Shown here: positions 1 through 5,783 of the stretch, piece after piece
How the letters are laid out: each line of letters begins with the position of its first letter
Position numbering within the stretch: position 1 is the first letter of the stretch
Source: SKKY01 sp964622305
Lineage (GTDB): Bacteria; Bacillota; Peptococcia; Peptococcales; SKKY01
Direction: 5' to 3'
Assembly (NCBI GenBank): GCA_964622305.1
Contig: CAZUPR010000059.1
Coordinates: 1 to 5,817 of the forward strand
DNA: 5,817 nucleotides
Position numbers and translations under genes: made by a program
Notes under the pieces: generated by a model
Database searches by the model: none
What the model was told of the DNA's origin: nothing
Seen by the model: the letters and a program-made list of their open reading frames with translations, nothing else

Positions 1-582
1 TTGTTAGAAGCCCACCATGGTCTGATTATGTCAAAGATAAAAAATAGTTCATACCAATATGATTTAAAATTTGGGATGTATCTTTATTCGTTTTTTCATG
101 AGAAAAAAATAAACATCAGAATTGCTTCAGATGACGGCTTTTGGAGATTTCTTGGATTAAAAGTTATTCCTGATATAGTCTATAATAGATGGGATTTAAA
201 TGAAGCTCGTTATTGGCGTGAAAGGAGCAGAATCTGGCTCAAAAGCTTGTGGTGGTATATTCATCTTTCGTGGCAGGGAAATAAGGATGATACCTTTGAA
301 ATATTAAAGAATAACTCTACCGATACAATAGTTCAGCTTTTGGAAAGGCCGGGACTTGGCTACAGAACAGATTTTATCAGAATATTAATGAGAGAATATC
401 ATTTTACTATTTCTTTACCAAAATATGAAAAATACAAATCTGATTTTTTCAGACGACTTTTAAAGCTAAACACTGCAAGGCTAAAGGTTATTGAGCCTTC
501 CTTTATGAATGATAATGAAGCAGAGAGTGAAGTTGAGTATGTATGGGACCTGATAGAAAGTTTAGATGAAAAGGAGCAATAA
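1..582 (+). CDS. DUF6339-like defence accessory protein (5' partial)
   Basis: The reading frame is open at the left window edge, so the TTG at position 1 is probably internal and the true N-terminus lies upstream. What is visible is a mostly helical protein rich in Trp, Arg and Leu. Residues about 40-51 (ASDDGFWRFL), 64-91 (a YWRERSRIWLKSLWWYIHLSW-type helix split by small residues) and 113-118 (LLERPG) resemble the conserved core of DUF6339 proteins as I recall that family. The acidic C-terminal tail (residues 170-193) looks like a natural end. No catalytic motif, signal peptide or membrane segment is seen. It ends 2 nt before the PD-(D/E)XK nuclease start, and its last codons contain that gene's ribosome binding site, so the two are almost certainly co-transcribed and translationally linked. 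Family knowledge places DUF6339 genes beside restriction-modification genes, with no known biochemical role. A nuclease partner or specificity factor is inference only. Confidence 0.65.
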   Translation: MLEAHHGLIMSKIKNSSYQYDLKFGMYLYSFFHEKKINIRIASDDGFWRFLGLKVIPDIVYNRWDLNEARYWRERSRIWLKSLWWYIHLSWQGNKDDTFEILKNNSTDTIVQLLERPGLGYRTDFIRILMREYHFTISLPKYEKYKSDFFRRLLKLNTARLKVIEPSFMNDNEAESEVEYVWDLIESLDEKEQ

Positions 583-584
583 AA

Positions 585-1499
585 ATGGATTTAGTAAAAG
601 AAATATCAAATGATTTTTCTAATTTAACATCCAGTAATATCAGAAAGATAGAATCCCTTCCAGATGATTATCCTGCTATAACTTTAAAAAGTCTTAATTT
701 TTATGGAGTAGGGATAGAATATACCGAAACTGATGAAGTTTTTGAAAGTTTTGCCAATGTAAGAATGAGAACTGCGGAGTTGACATATAATGGTGAAGAA
801 AAAAGATTTCTTTTATTAACAAGCAGTGTAAACGAGCTTAGAAATGAATTTGCAATTATATGTGGTAATTTCCTTGAACCAGGTTATCTTGGAGAAAAAA
901 GAAAAGAGTTATTAAAAGATCCAGTATCATGGTGGGAAAATTGGAGTAACCTTTTAGGTAATGCGGTAAAAAATAAGGAAGTATATAGTTTATTTGGAGA
1001 ACTACTTGCTTTGGAAAGTTTATGGCCTGGAGAGGGAAATATAAGAGAAATTTGGGCAGGGCCTTGGAATGGTACACACGATATAGAATTACCAGGTGCA
1101 TCTTATGAAATAAAGTCTACTATAAAAAAATTTGATTCAGAAATAGTTGTTTCTAGCCAGTATCAATTTGAAAGGAATAATACACCTTTGTATTTGTTCT
1201 TTTATAGATTTGAAAAATCAATGACTGGGGAAACAATAGATACACTTCTAGAAAGAATGAAAGAAAAAGAAATTGATTTGACTGTTATTGAAGAAGTGCT
1301 GACAGCCTATGGTCTTGAAAAAGGGAACTCCAAAAGGAAAAATAAATATAAAATTCTTGAAAAGAGGATTTACGAGATAGACGAAAATTTTCCACTTATA
1401 AGTGCAAAATCATTTAAAGAAAATGCATTACCTTATAATGTTAAAAAATTTTCTTATACAATTGATTTAGAAGGACTCGAATATACAAAGGAAATATAG
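585..1499 (+). CDS. Putative PD-(D/E)XK restriction endonuclease (DUF4420 type)
   Basis: A 304-residue protein, about the usual length for the DUF4420 group of putative PD-(D/E)XK nucleases. The nuclease core can be read in the middle: an active-site helix with E139 (LFGELLALESLW), then a beta-hairpin with D166 (HDIELPG) followed by E175 and K177 (YEIKST), giving the D-X(n)-E-X-K signature that binds metal and cuts phosphodiester bonds. Q192/Q194 in the following SSQYQFE strand fit the motif often seen after the core. The N-terminal 100 residues look like a mixed alpha/beta domain, and the C-terminus (245-304) is Lys-rich and could touch DNA. The ATG start is supported by AAGGAG at 571-576, 8 nt upstream. 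Its position between DUF6339 and the cytosine methyltransferase suggests that it is the restriction subunit, cutting DNA lacking the cognate methylation. In related systems it works alongside a Z1 ATPase, which is not in this window. Activity and site are not deducible. Confidence 0.8.
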   Translation: MDLVKEISNDFSNLTSSNIRKIESLPDDYPAITLKSLNFYGVGIEYTETDEVFESFANVRMRTAELTYNGEEKRFLLLTSSVNELRNEFAIICGNFLEPGYLGEKRKELLKDPVSWWENWSNLLGNAVKNKEVYSLFGELLALESLWPGEGNIREIWAGPWNGTHDIELPGASYEIKSTIKKFDSEIVVSSQYQFERNNTPLYLFFYRFEKSMTGETIDTLLERMKEKEIDLTVIEEVLTAYGLEKGNSKRKNKYKILEKRIYEIDENFPLISAKSFKENALPYNVKKFSYTIDLEGLEYTKEI

Positions 1500-1514
1500 A
1501 ATAGGTGGTGAGTT

Positions 1515-2780
1515 ATGTTTAAAGTCGTTGAGGCATTTAGTGGGATTGGAAGTCAGGCAAAAGCGTTAGCTAACACAGGGATGCCTTATTCAATAGAGGC
1601 TATTATTGAATGGGATATTTTTGCTTTCTGTGCCTATGATGTTTTACATAATGGACAACAGGAATATGAGGGTACGATTACTCAAAAAAACAAAATTATT
1701 GATGAACTTATGAGTAAAGGCCTCAGTTATGATGGGAAAAAACCGGTAAAAAGAAATCAGCTAAAAAAACTTTCGGAAGAAACCCTTAATCGAATTTCAT
1801 ACTCTTTTAAAAGAAGTAAAAACCTTGCAAACATTACAAAAGTTAATGGAAAAGATTTACCCGATAATATAGATTTGTTAACATATTCTTTCCCATGTCA
1901 AGATCTTTCCATTGGTAGCTTTTGGTGGGGAAATTTTTCTGGCATTGACAGAGAATCAGGCAACAGATCTAGTATGTTGTGGGAGATTGAAAGACTGCTG
2001 GAAGAATTAAAGGGTGAAAGTAGAAGTCTTCCCAGCTTTTTACTAATGGAAAATGTTACTACAATTTTATCTACAAGGCACAAAGAAAATTTTGACGAAT
2101 GGAAGGCAAACTTGGAGAAGTTTGGATATATCAATTTTGTATACACTCTGAATGCTGCAGATTTTGGTGTTCCTCAAAAAAGAAAAAGGACTTATATGAT
2201 TAGCGTAATGAATAATTATGGTGAGAAAGGTGAAAAATATATAAAAAAATATTTTGAAGAGGCAGATCTGGAAAATTTCAAAACTGAAAATCCTCAAAAA
2301 CTTGAAGATTTTTTATTTTTAAACTATAAAAACGAAAGATATTTAGAGGAAGCTTTGGAAAGTCAGCCAAATTATACACCATCGAGGATAAAAATTTATA
2401 AAAACAACACCTTATTACTGAACTCTAAAAATGAGTATGCTGAATTAACTGGCACAATAACTACTAAGCAAGACAGACATCCAAATGCAGGAAATATTTT
2501 TTTTAATATGCCTAGAGAAGGAAAGGCGCCTTATAGGAACCTGACACCAAGAGAGTGTTTTGTTCTAATGGGTTTTAATGAATCAGATTATCAAAAAATA
2601 ATCGACAACAACTTTTTAATAAATAAAAGCAAAAAATTTTTTACTAAAGATAAATTAATAAAAATGGCTGGAAACAGTATTGTTGTACCTGTTTTAGAAC
2701 AAGTATTTTCTCATATTATAAATCTTGATTCTTTAATAGAAAGAGACTTAAAGATAAAAGAGGAGAGGGCCATAATATAA
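1515..2780 (+). CDS. DNA (cytosine-5) methyltransferase
   Basis: A 421-residue C5-cytosine methyltransferase that transfers a methyl group from S-adenosylmethionine to cytosine C5 in a specific site. Motifs appear in canonical order: motif I F8-S-G-I-G-S-Q (SAM binding), an acidic IEWD at 31-34, motif IV P127-C128-Q129 with the catalytic cysteine, motif VI E179-N180-V181, motif VIII Q221-K-R-K-R225, a long variable target-recognition region at about 235-335, motif IX around R341-LTPRECFVLMGF, and motif X G386-N387-S388 followed by IVVPV. All key residues are present, so it should be active. The distance from motif I to the catalytic Cys is about 120 residues, roughly twice that in M.HhaI, owing to a Lys-rich insertion at about 50-115. 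The ATG is preceded by AGGTGG (1503-1508), 6 nt away, with a 15-nt gap from the nuclease gene, consistent with one operon. It presumably protects host DNA from the adjacent nuclease. Target sequence cannot be read from the protein. Confidence 0.96.
   Translation: MFKVVEAFSGIGSQAKALANTGMPYSIEAIIEWDIFAFCAYDVLHNGQQEYEGTITQKNKIIDELMSKGLSYDGKKPVKRNQLKKLSEETLNRISYSFKRSKNLANITKVNGKDLPDNIDLLTYSFPCQDLSIGSFWWGNFSGIDRESGNRSSMLWEIERLLEELKGESRSLPSFLLMENVTTILSTRHKENFDEWKANLEKFGYINFVYTLNAADFGVPQKRKRTYMISVMNNYGEKGEKYIKKYFEEADLENFKTENPQKLEDFLFLNYKNERYLEEALESQPNYTPSRIKIYKNNTLLLNSKNEYAELTGTITTKQDRHPNAGNIFFNMPREGKAPYRNLTPRECFVLMGFNESDYQKIIDNNFLINKSKKFFTKDKLIKMAGNSIVVPVLEQVFSHIINLDSLIERDLKIKEERAII
2761..2769 (+). 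promoter_or_regulatory. Ribosome binding site of a lost downstream gene
   Basis: The purine run AGGAGAGGG lies inside the last codons of the methyltransferase gene, 7 nt before the ATA at 2777. That is ideal spacing for a start at 2777, where an ATG would overlap the methyltransferase stop as ATGA. No intact gene follows, so this appears to be the leftover translation signal of a decayed fourth operon gene. Confidence 0.45.
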
Positions 2781-2878
2781 AAAAGAAAAGCGATTTGCAC
2801 CTGGACAATGATAATCTTTATAAAAAGATGTCAATTATTGCCTATTTCTTATCTAATTTTGACACATATTCGTGCTAG
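2777..2878 (+). pseudogene. N-terminal remnant of a fourth cassette gene
   Basis: In the frame starting at 2777 there are 33 sense codons before TAG at 2876-2878. The translation has protein-like composition: a Lys/Asp-rich start, then LYKKMSIIAYFLSNFD (residues 14-29). This recalls the N-terminal helix of restriction-associated proteins that typically continue with a Leu-Gly-Tyr motif and a helix-turn-helix; that is a recollection, not a database hit. The first codon is ATA, preceded at 7 nt by AGGAGAGGG. A single G-to-A change in an ancestral ATGA overlap would create both this ATA and the present TAA stop of the methyltransferase. After residue 29 the similarity to a plausible protein ends and stops occur in this frame, so most of the gene is missing. 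It could instead be a tiny ORF or chance coding-like DNA, but ribosome binding site, spacing, overlap and composition agree. Confidence 0.45.
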
Positions 2879-2988
2879 TCTAAAAAGGATCATTTGGTAG
2901 TGTGAGATAGTTTGTGTTCCATCCATTGTTTTTGGTAATCTAAAAATGCAAATTGTATTTTCCTATTGCCAAAAATACACTGGAAGAC

Positions 2989-3216
2989 ATGTATAATGAA
3001 AATATTATTACAACCTTGTTAATATTACCTGACCTAATAGTTTATTTTTCAAGATATTTAACTAGTGAAAAAATAGCTGTTATTAATAAAACAAAAGTCT
3101 TATTGGCCTTATTTTATATTGTATCCCCAGTGGATATAATGCTGGGAGCTTTTTTAATACTTCCCATAATAATTGGCGCCATCATTATGGAATTAAGAAA
3201 AGATAAAAAAAACTAA
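2989..3216 (+). CDS. Small DUF1232-like membrane protein, possibly 5'-truncated
   Basis: A 75-residue product from the ATG at 2989; a TTG at 2953 would add 12 residues. Neither start has a well-placed ribosome binding site: GGAAG ends only 2 nt before the ATG, and nothing convincing precedes the TTG. Measured from the TTG, residues 35-61 (YLTSEK...KVLLALFYIVSPVD) resemble the DUF1232/YkvA domain, whose hallmark is a hydrophobic helix ending in a Ser-Pro-(Ile/Val)-Asp turn. The usual Pro-Asp-Phe-(Ile/Leu)-Pro continuation is replaced by a second hydrophobic stretch (LGAFLILPIIIGAII) and a short basic tail, so two membrane-associated helices are likely. Function of the family is not known. Lying right after the decayed end of the restriction-modification operon, with no clear translation signal, the gene may have lost its 5' end in the rearrangement at that border. 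Moderate confidence in family, low confidence in the start and in expression. Confidence 0.45.
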   Translation: MYNENIITTLLILPDLIVYFSRYLTSEKIAVINKTKVLLALFYIVSPVDIMLGAFLILPIIIGAIIMELRKDKKN

Positions 3217-3280
3217 AAAAATACATTATCTTGTTACTTTTTCTACCTTCTCGTGTCTATTATTACTAGCACTATATTTT

Positions 3281-3287
3281 GAGGGGG
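3281..3287 (+). promoter_or_regulatory. Ribosome binding site for the 142-residue protein
   Basis: GAGGGGG followed by 7 T residues and then ATG at 3295. It is G-rich and well spaced, and it fixes the start of the downstream gene. Confidence 0.7.
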
Positions 3288-3294
3288 TTTTTTT

Positions 3295-3723
3295 ATGAAA
3301 TATTATCAAGCTTGGCATACCAAATCAGGCAAGTATTTTCCCATTATGGGAGGAGACAAGAATAAGGCCATGGTCTTGGCTGAGAAACTTTTTGGTCCAG
3401 GCCAGGTGCGAATAGGAAATGAGCTCTTTGAAGAACCAGATACAAGCAGTAAAGTCACTCCGGAAGTAGAGGCATTACTTGGTCCTTACCTGAAGATGAA
3501 TAAAGAAGAATTATGTAAGGCCATTGCAGAAAATAAAGATCCCATATTTTCTATTCTCTTAATCGACTTACTCATGCTTATTATTTACAAGGAACTAGAG
3601 GAGCTGACTGGTTATCATAGTTTCTACTTTTCTTTAACAGGCCATAAGAAGCTGGTGGTAGATGCCTTTGATAGCTTAACCGATGGTATTGATTTCGAAG
3701 AATTATTATTGTGGGAGAGTTGA
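3295..3723 (+). CDS. Hypothetical protein, 142 residues
   Basis: I do not recognise this protein. It is probably real: a strong ribosome binding site sits 7 nt upstream, the composition is balanced, and the frame is free of stops for 142 codons. Residues 1-47 look like a small beta-rich domain (KYYQAWHTKSGKYFP, then a helix KAMVLAEKLFG and a strand QVRIGNELF). Residues 54-82 are helical and polar, 84-98 (IFSILLIDLLMLIIY) form a hydrophobic helix that is probably buried or membrane-associated, and the acidic C-terminus ends in FEELLLWES. No cysteine pairs, signal peptide or catalytic motif is evident. It lies 78 nt after the DUF1232-like gene and is separated by about 125 nt, including a promoter, from the AAA+ ATPase gene, so it is probably not in the same transcript as the latter. 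No function is proposed. Confidence 0.75.
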   Translation: MKYYQAWHTKSGKYFPIMGGDKNKAMVLAEKLFGPGQVRIGNELFEEPDTSSKVTPEVEALLGPYLKMNKEELCKAIAENKDPIFSILLIDLLMLIIYKELEELTGYHSFYFSLTGHKKLVVDAFDSLTDGIDFEELLLWES

Positions 3724-3781
3724 TATTTTAAGGTATAGAATTATCATTTTAAACTAGCAGCAGGATTTTTTTCACCCAAAA

Positions 3782-3790
3782 TGCTATAAT
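3782..3790 (+). promoter_or_regulatory. Extended -10 promoter (TGCTATAAT) for the AAA+ ATPase gene
   Basis: TGCTATAAT contains a perfect TATAAT hexamer preceded by TG with one intervening base, the extended -10 arrangement. No good TTGACA is present; the T-rich run at 3766-3772 is too close or weak to serve as a normal -35. Transcription would start near 3797, about 50 nt before the preferred GTG start at 3850. A promoter here fits a separate transcription unit for the ATPase gene, with the rhodanese genes perhaps read through. Confidence 0.6.
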
Positions 3791-3791
3791 A

Positions 3792-3807
3792 GTGTGAGAA
3801 AACACAC
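3792..3807. repeat. GTGTG-N6-CACAC palindrome, candidate operator
   Basis: An inverted repeat of 5-bp arms (GTGTG 3792-3796, CACAC 3803-3807) with a 6-bp spacer begins 2 nt after the -10 box and covers the expected transcription start. A third GTGTGA copy lies at 3824-3829. The location is typical for a repressor site. It is too short for a terminator and has no following T run. No regulator gene is seen nearby, so the role is inferred from position only. Confidence 0.35.
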
Positions 3808-3837
3808 ATAAATACATAAAAAAGTGTGATTTCAGCT

Positions 3838-3842
3838 GGAGG
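3838..3842 (+). promoter_or_regulatory. Ribosome binding site deciding the AAA+ ATPase start
   Basis: GGAGG (within GGAGGTGG) lies 7 nt before the GTG at 3850. It falls inside the longest possible reading frame, which opens at a GTG at 3826 that has no ribosome binding site. The start at 3850 is therefore preferred. Confidence 0.8.
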
Positions 3843-3849
3843 TGGTCTT

Positions 3850-5196
3850 GTGGAAAGACTTGTTATGAAAGAATTAGTCAGCTGGAAAGAATCTAAATAC
3901 AGGAAACCTTTGATTTTAAAAGGAGTCAGGCAAGTTGGGAAAACCTGGCTGCTTAAAGAATTTGCCAAAGAGTATTATTCTAATTTAGCCTATTTTAACT
4001 TTGACGAGCATCCCGAATACAAGCAGTTTTTTGAAACAAGTAAGGATGTAGAAAGAATCTTAGACAATTTACTTATGGCAAGCGGACAAACAATAGCCAA
4101 AGATGATCCACAAGCTACCTTGATTGTTTTTGATGAAATTCAAGAATGTCCTAATGCCTTGAACACCCTTAAATATTTTCAGGAAAATACTCCTCAATAT
4201 CATGTTGCTTGTGCGGGTTCTCTTCTAGGTATAACCTTAGCTAAACCATCGTCATTTCCAGTAGGGAAAGTTGATTTTATGCAAATTAACCCCATGACTT
4301 TTATTGAATATTTAATGGCGTATGGTGATAAAAATTTAGTATCTTGGATGGATAGCTTAGATAATATAGAAGAAATTCCAGATGCTTTTTTTAATCCTTT
4401 ATCGGAAAAACTTAAGATGTACTTTGTAACAGGGGGTATGCCAGAGGCGGTTGCTGCCTGGGTTAAGGAGCAAGATATAGCCCTGGTGCAAGAAATTCTT
4501 CATAATATTTTACAGGCTTATGAACGGGATTTTGCGAAGCATCCTGATTTAAAAGAATTTCCACGTATATCCTTAATCTGGAAGTCTATTCCATCGCAAC
4601 TGGCCAGGGAAAATAAAAAATTTATCTATAGGGTGGTAAAAGAAGGAGCCCGTGCCCGGGAATATGAGGATGCTCTCCAGTGGCTTTTTGATGCAGGCTT
4701 AATCTATAAAGTCTATCGCAGCAGTGCACCAGGTCTTCCAATTTCAGCCTACGATGATTTATCAGCTTTTAAAATTTATATGGTTGATACTGGACTTTTA
4801 AGAAGGTTATCCTTGCTGGCTCCATCGGCATTAGCAGAGGGCAACAGACTTTTTGTTGAATTTAAAGGTGCTTTAAGTGAAAACTATGTACAGCAAAGCT
4901 TGCAGAACCAGTTTGAAGCAAGCCCAAGGTATTGGGCCTGGGATAATCCCCGACATGAGGTTGATTTTTTAATTCAGAGGGAAAATGATATTTTCCCCAT
5001 AGAGGTTAAGTCGGAGGCAAGTATTGAAAGTAAAAGTTTGAAAAAGTATAAGGAAAAGTATGCCAATAAAACAAAGCTGAGAGTCAGATTTTCCATGAAA
5101 AATCTTCACCTGGATGGAGATTTGCTAAATATACCGCTCTTTATGGCAGATTATACCGACAAACTTATTGGAATTGCCCTAAAGGAGCACCTATAG
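3850..5196 (+). CDS. AAA+ ATPase with C-terminal DUF4143 domain
   Basis: A 448-residue AAA+ ATPase of the widespread prokaryotic group with a DUF4143 C-terminus. Counting from the GTG at 3850, residues 25-32 (G-V-R-Q-V-G-K-T) are the Walker A loop, 91-96 (LIVFDE) the Walker B strand with the catalytic Asp/Glu, and 121-124 (CAGS) a sensor-1-like strand. VTGGMPEAV at 193-201 is a hallmark of the family. A winged-helix-like region lies in the middle (about 235-290). The C-terminal part carries a PD-(D/E)XK-like fold: E344 (SENYV), D372 (HEVDFLI) and E385-V-K387. This is the usual layout; the nuclease-like domain is often assumed to be a DNA-binding or nuclease module, but the cellular role of the family is unknown. 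The length is normal and no key residue is missing. The gene has its own extended -10 promoter and candidate operator. A defence or DNA-maintenance role is possible, but these genes are common in chromosomes outside islands. Confidence 0.9.
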   Translation: MERLVMKELVSWKESKYRKPLILKGVRQVGKTWLLKEFAKEYYSNLAYFNFDEHPEYKQFFETSKDVERILDNLLMASGQTIAKDDPQATLIVFDEIQECPNALNTLKYFQENTPQYHVACAGSLLGITLAKPSSFPVGKVDFMQINPMTFIEYLMAYGDKNLVSWMDSLDNIEEIPDAFFNPLSEKLKMYFVTGGMPEAVAAWVKEQDIALVQEILHNILQAYERDFAKHPDLKEFPRISLIWKSIPSQLARENKKFIYRVVKEGARAREYEDALQWLFDAGLIYKVYRSSAPGLPISAYDDLSAFKIYMVDTGLLRRLSLLAPSALAEGNRLFVEFKGALSENYVQQSLQNQFEASPRYWAWDNPRHEVDFLIQRENDIFPIEVKSEASIESKSLKKYKEKYANKTKLRVRFSMKNLHLDGDLLNIPLFMADYTDKLIGIALKEHL

Positions 5197-5230
5197 AAAC
5201 TTTTAAATACCCCTCTTTTCCCCGGATGTG

Positions 5231-5236
5231 AAAGGA
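5231..5236 (+). promoter_or_regulatory. Ribosome binding site deciding the rhodanese start
   Basis: AAAGGA is 9 nt before the TTG at 5246. The alternative GTG at 5228 would put this sequence inside the gene and has only pyrimidine-rich DNA (CCCCTCTTTTCCCC) before it, so the TTG is preferred. Confidence 0.65.
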
Positions 5237-5245
5237 CTGATTTCT

Positions 5246-5767
5246 TTGAATATTATTATTGCTCATATAATTGGTATCATTGTGGGTGGCCTTTTTGGCT
5301 ATTTCTTTCTCTATAGGATAATTGGCTGCTCTACAGGAGCTTGTCCTCTTACGGCTAAGCCTCAGAATGCAATTCTTTATGGTGTTCTTTTAGGCTTGGT
5401 ATTTGCAGGAGGTTTTGTAATTCAAGAAAGCAAGGAGGAAGAAACAATAGAAGCAAAAGGTCACTATCAAAAGATAAGCAGTCAAGAATTAAAAGAAATG
5501 GTTGAAGCTGGCAACACTTTAATTATTCTCGATGTTCGTACTCAAGAAGAATATGATGAAGGTCACGCTAAAGGGGCAATTTTAATTCCAAATGAAACCA
5601 TTGGAAGTGAGAGGCCAGAACTTTTGCCGGATCTTGATGCAGACATCATAATATATTGCAGATCTGGTTCAAGAAGTGCACAAGCTGCCCTAAAATTGAT
5701 AGCTTTAGGTTACACAAATGTTTATGATTTGGGTTCAATCAACAATTGGCCTTACGAAATCGAATAA
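5246..5767 (+). CDS. Membrane-anchored rhodanese with DUF6132-like N-terminus
   Basis: A 173-residue protein from the TTG at 5246 (a GTG at 5228 would add 6). The N-terminal 60 residues form two membrane helices (about 2-23 and 41-59) joined by a loop with C28 and C33 in G-C-S-T-G-A-C-P; this Gly-rich helix, CxxxxCP loop and YG-x-LLG second helix resemble DUF6132. The second part, residues about 75-173, is a single rhodanese domain: LDVRTQEEYDEGH at 95-107, then the active-site loop with C138 in C-R-S-G-S-R-S, and a terminal Gly-x-x-x-x-Trp segment (163-168). C138 would carry a persulfide and transfer sulfane sulfur, probably at the membrane surface; the side is not resolved, although the acidic linker after helix 2 is compatible with an outside location. 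It starts 49 nt after the AAA+ ATPase gene with no terminator seen, and 16 nt before another start, so it is likely the lead of a sulfur or redox operon continuing to the right. Confidence 0.9.
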   Translation: MNIIIAHIIGIIVGGLFGYFFLYRIIGCSTGACPLTAKPQNAILYGVLLGLVFAGGFVIQESKEEETIEAKGHYQKISSQELKEMVEAGNTLIILDVRTQEEYDEGHAKGAILIPNETIGSERPELLPDLDADIIIYCRSGSRSAQAALKLIALGYTNVYDLGSINNWPYEIE

Positions 5768-5783
5768 GAAAGGAGTTTTTACT

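Noticed and set aside
856..1101. Antisense open frame of 81 codons opposite the nuclease gene
   Set aside because: It lies fully inside a well-supported gene, has no ribosome binding site, and its translation shows no domain.
1898..2297. Two antisense open frames opposite the methyltransferase gene
   Set aside because: They overlap each other and the conserved methyltransferase motifs, and their Phe/Ile/Ser-rich translations are typical of the reverse strand of AT-rich coding DNA.
2814..2829. ATCTTT-ATAA-AAAGAT hairpin after the methyltransferase gene as a terminator
   Set aside because: The stem has a single G-C pair per arm and no T run follows; it also lies within the coding-like remnant frame.
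3231..3263. Promoter TTGTTA / TATTAT before the 142-residue protein gene
   Set aside because: The spacer would be 21 nt, and no better-spaced -35 is present, so it is not supported.
2898..3799. Shared 10-mer TAGTGTGAGA at 2898-2907 and 3790-3799 as a common regulatory site
   Set aside because: A single 10-mer match is expected by chance in a window of this size, and the flanks diverge immediately.
3744..3968. Antisense open frame across the AAA+ ATPase promoter and Walker A region
   Set aside because: No translation signal and no recognisable protein; explained as a shadow of the ATPase gene and AT-rich leader.
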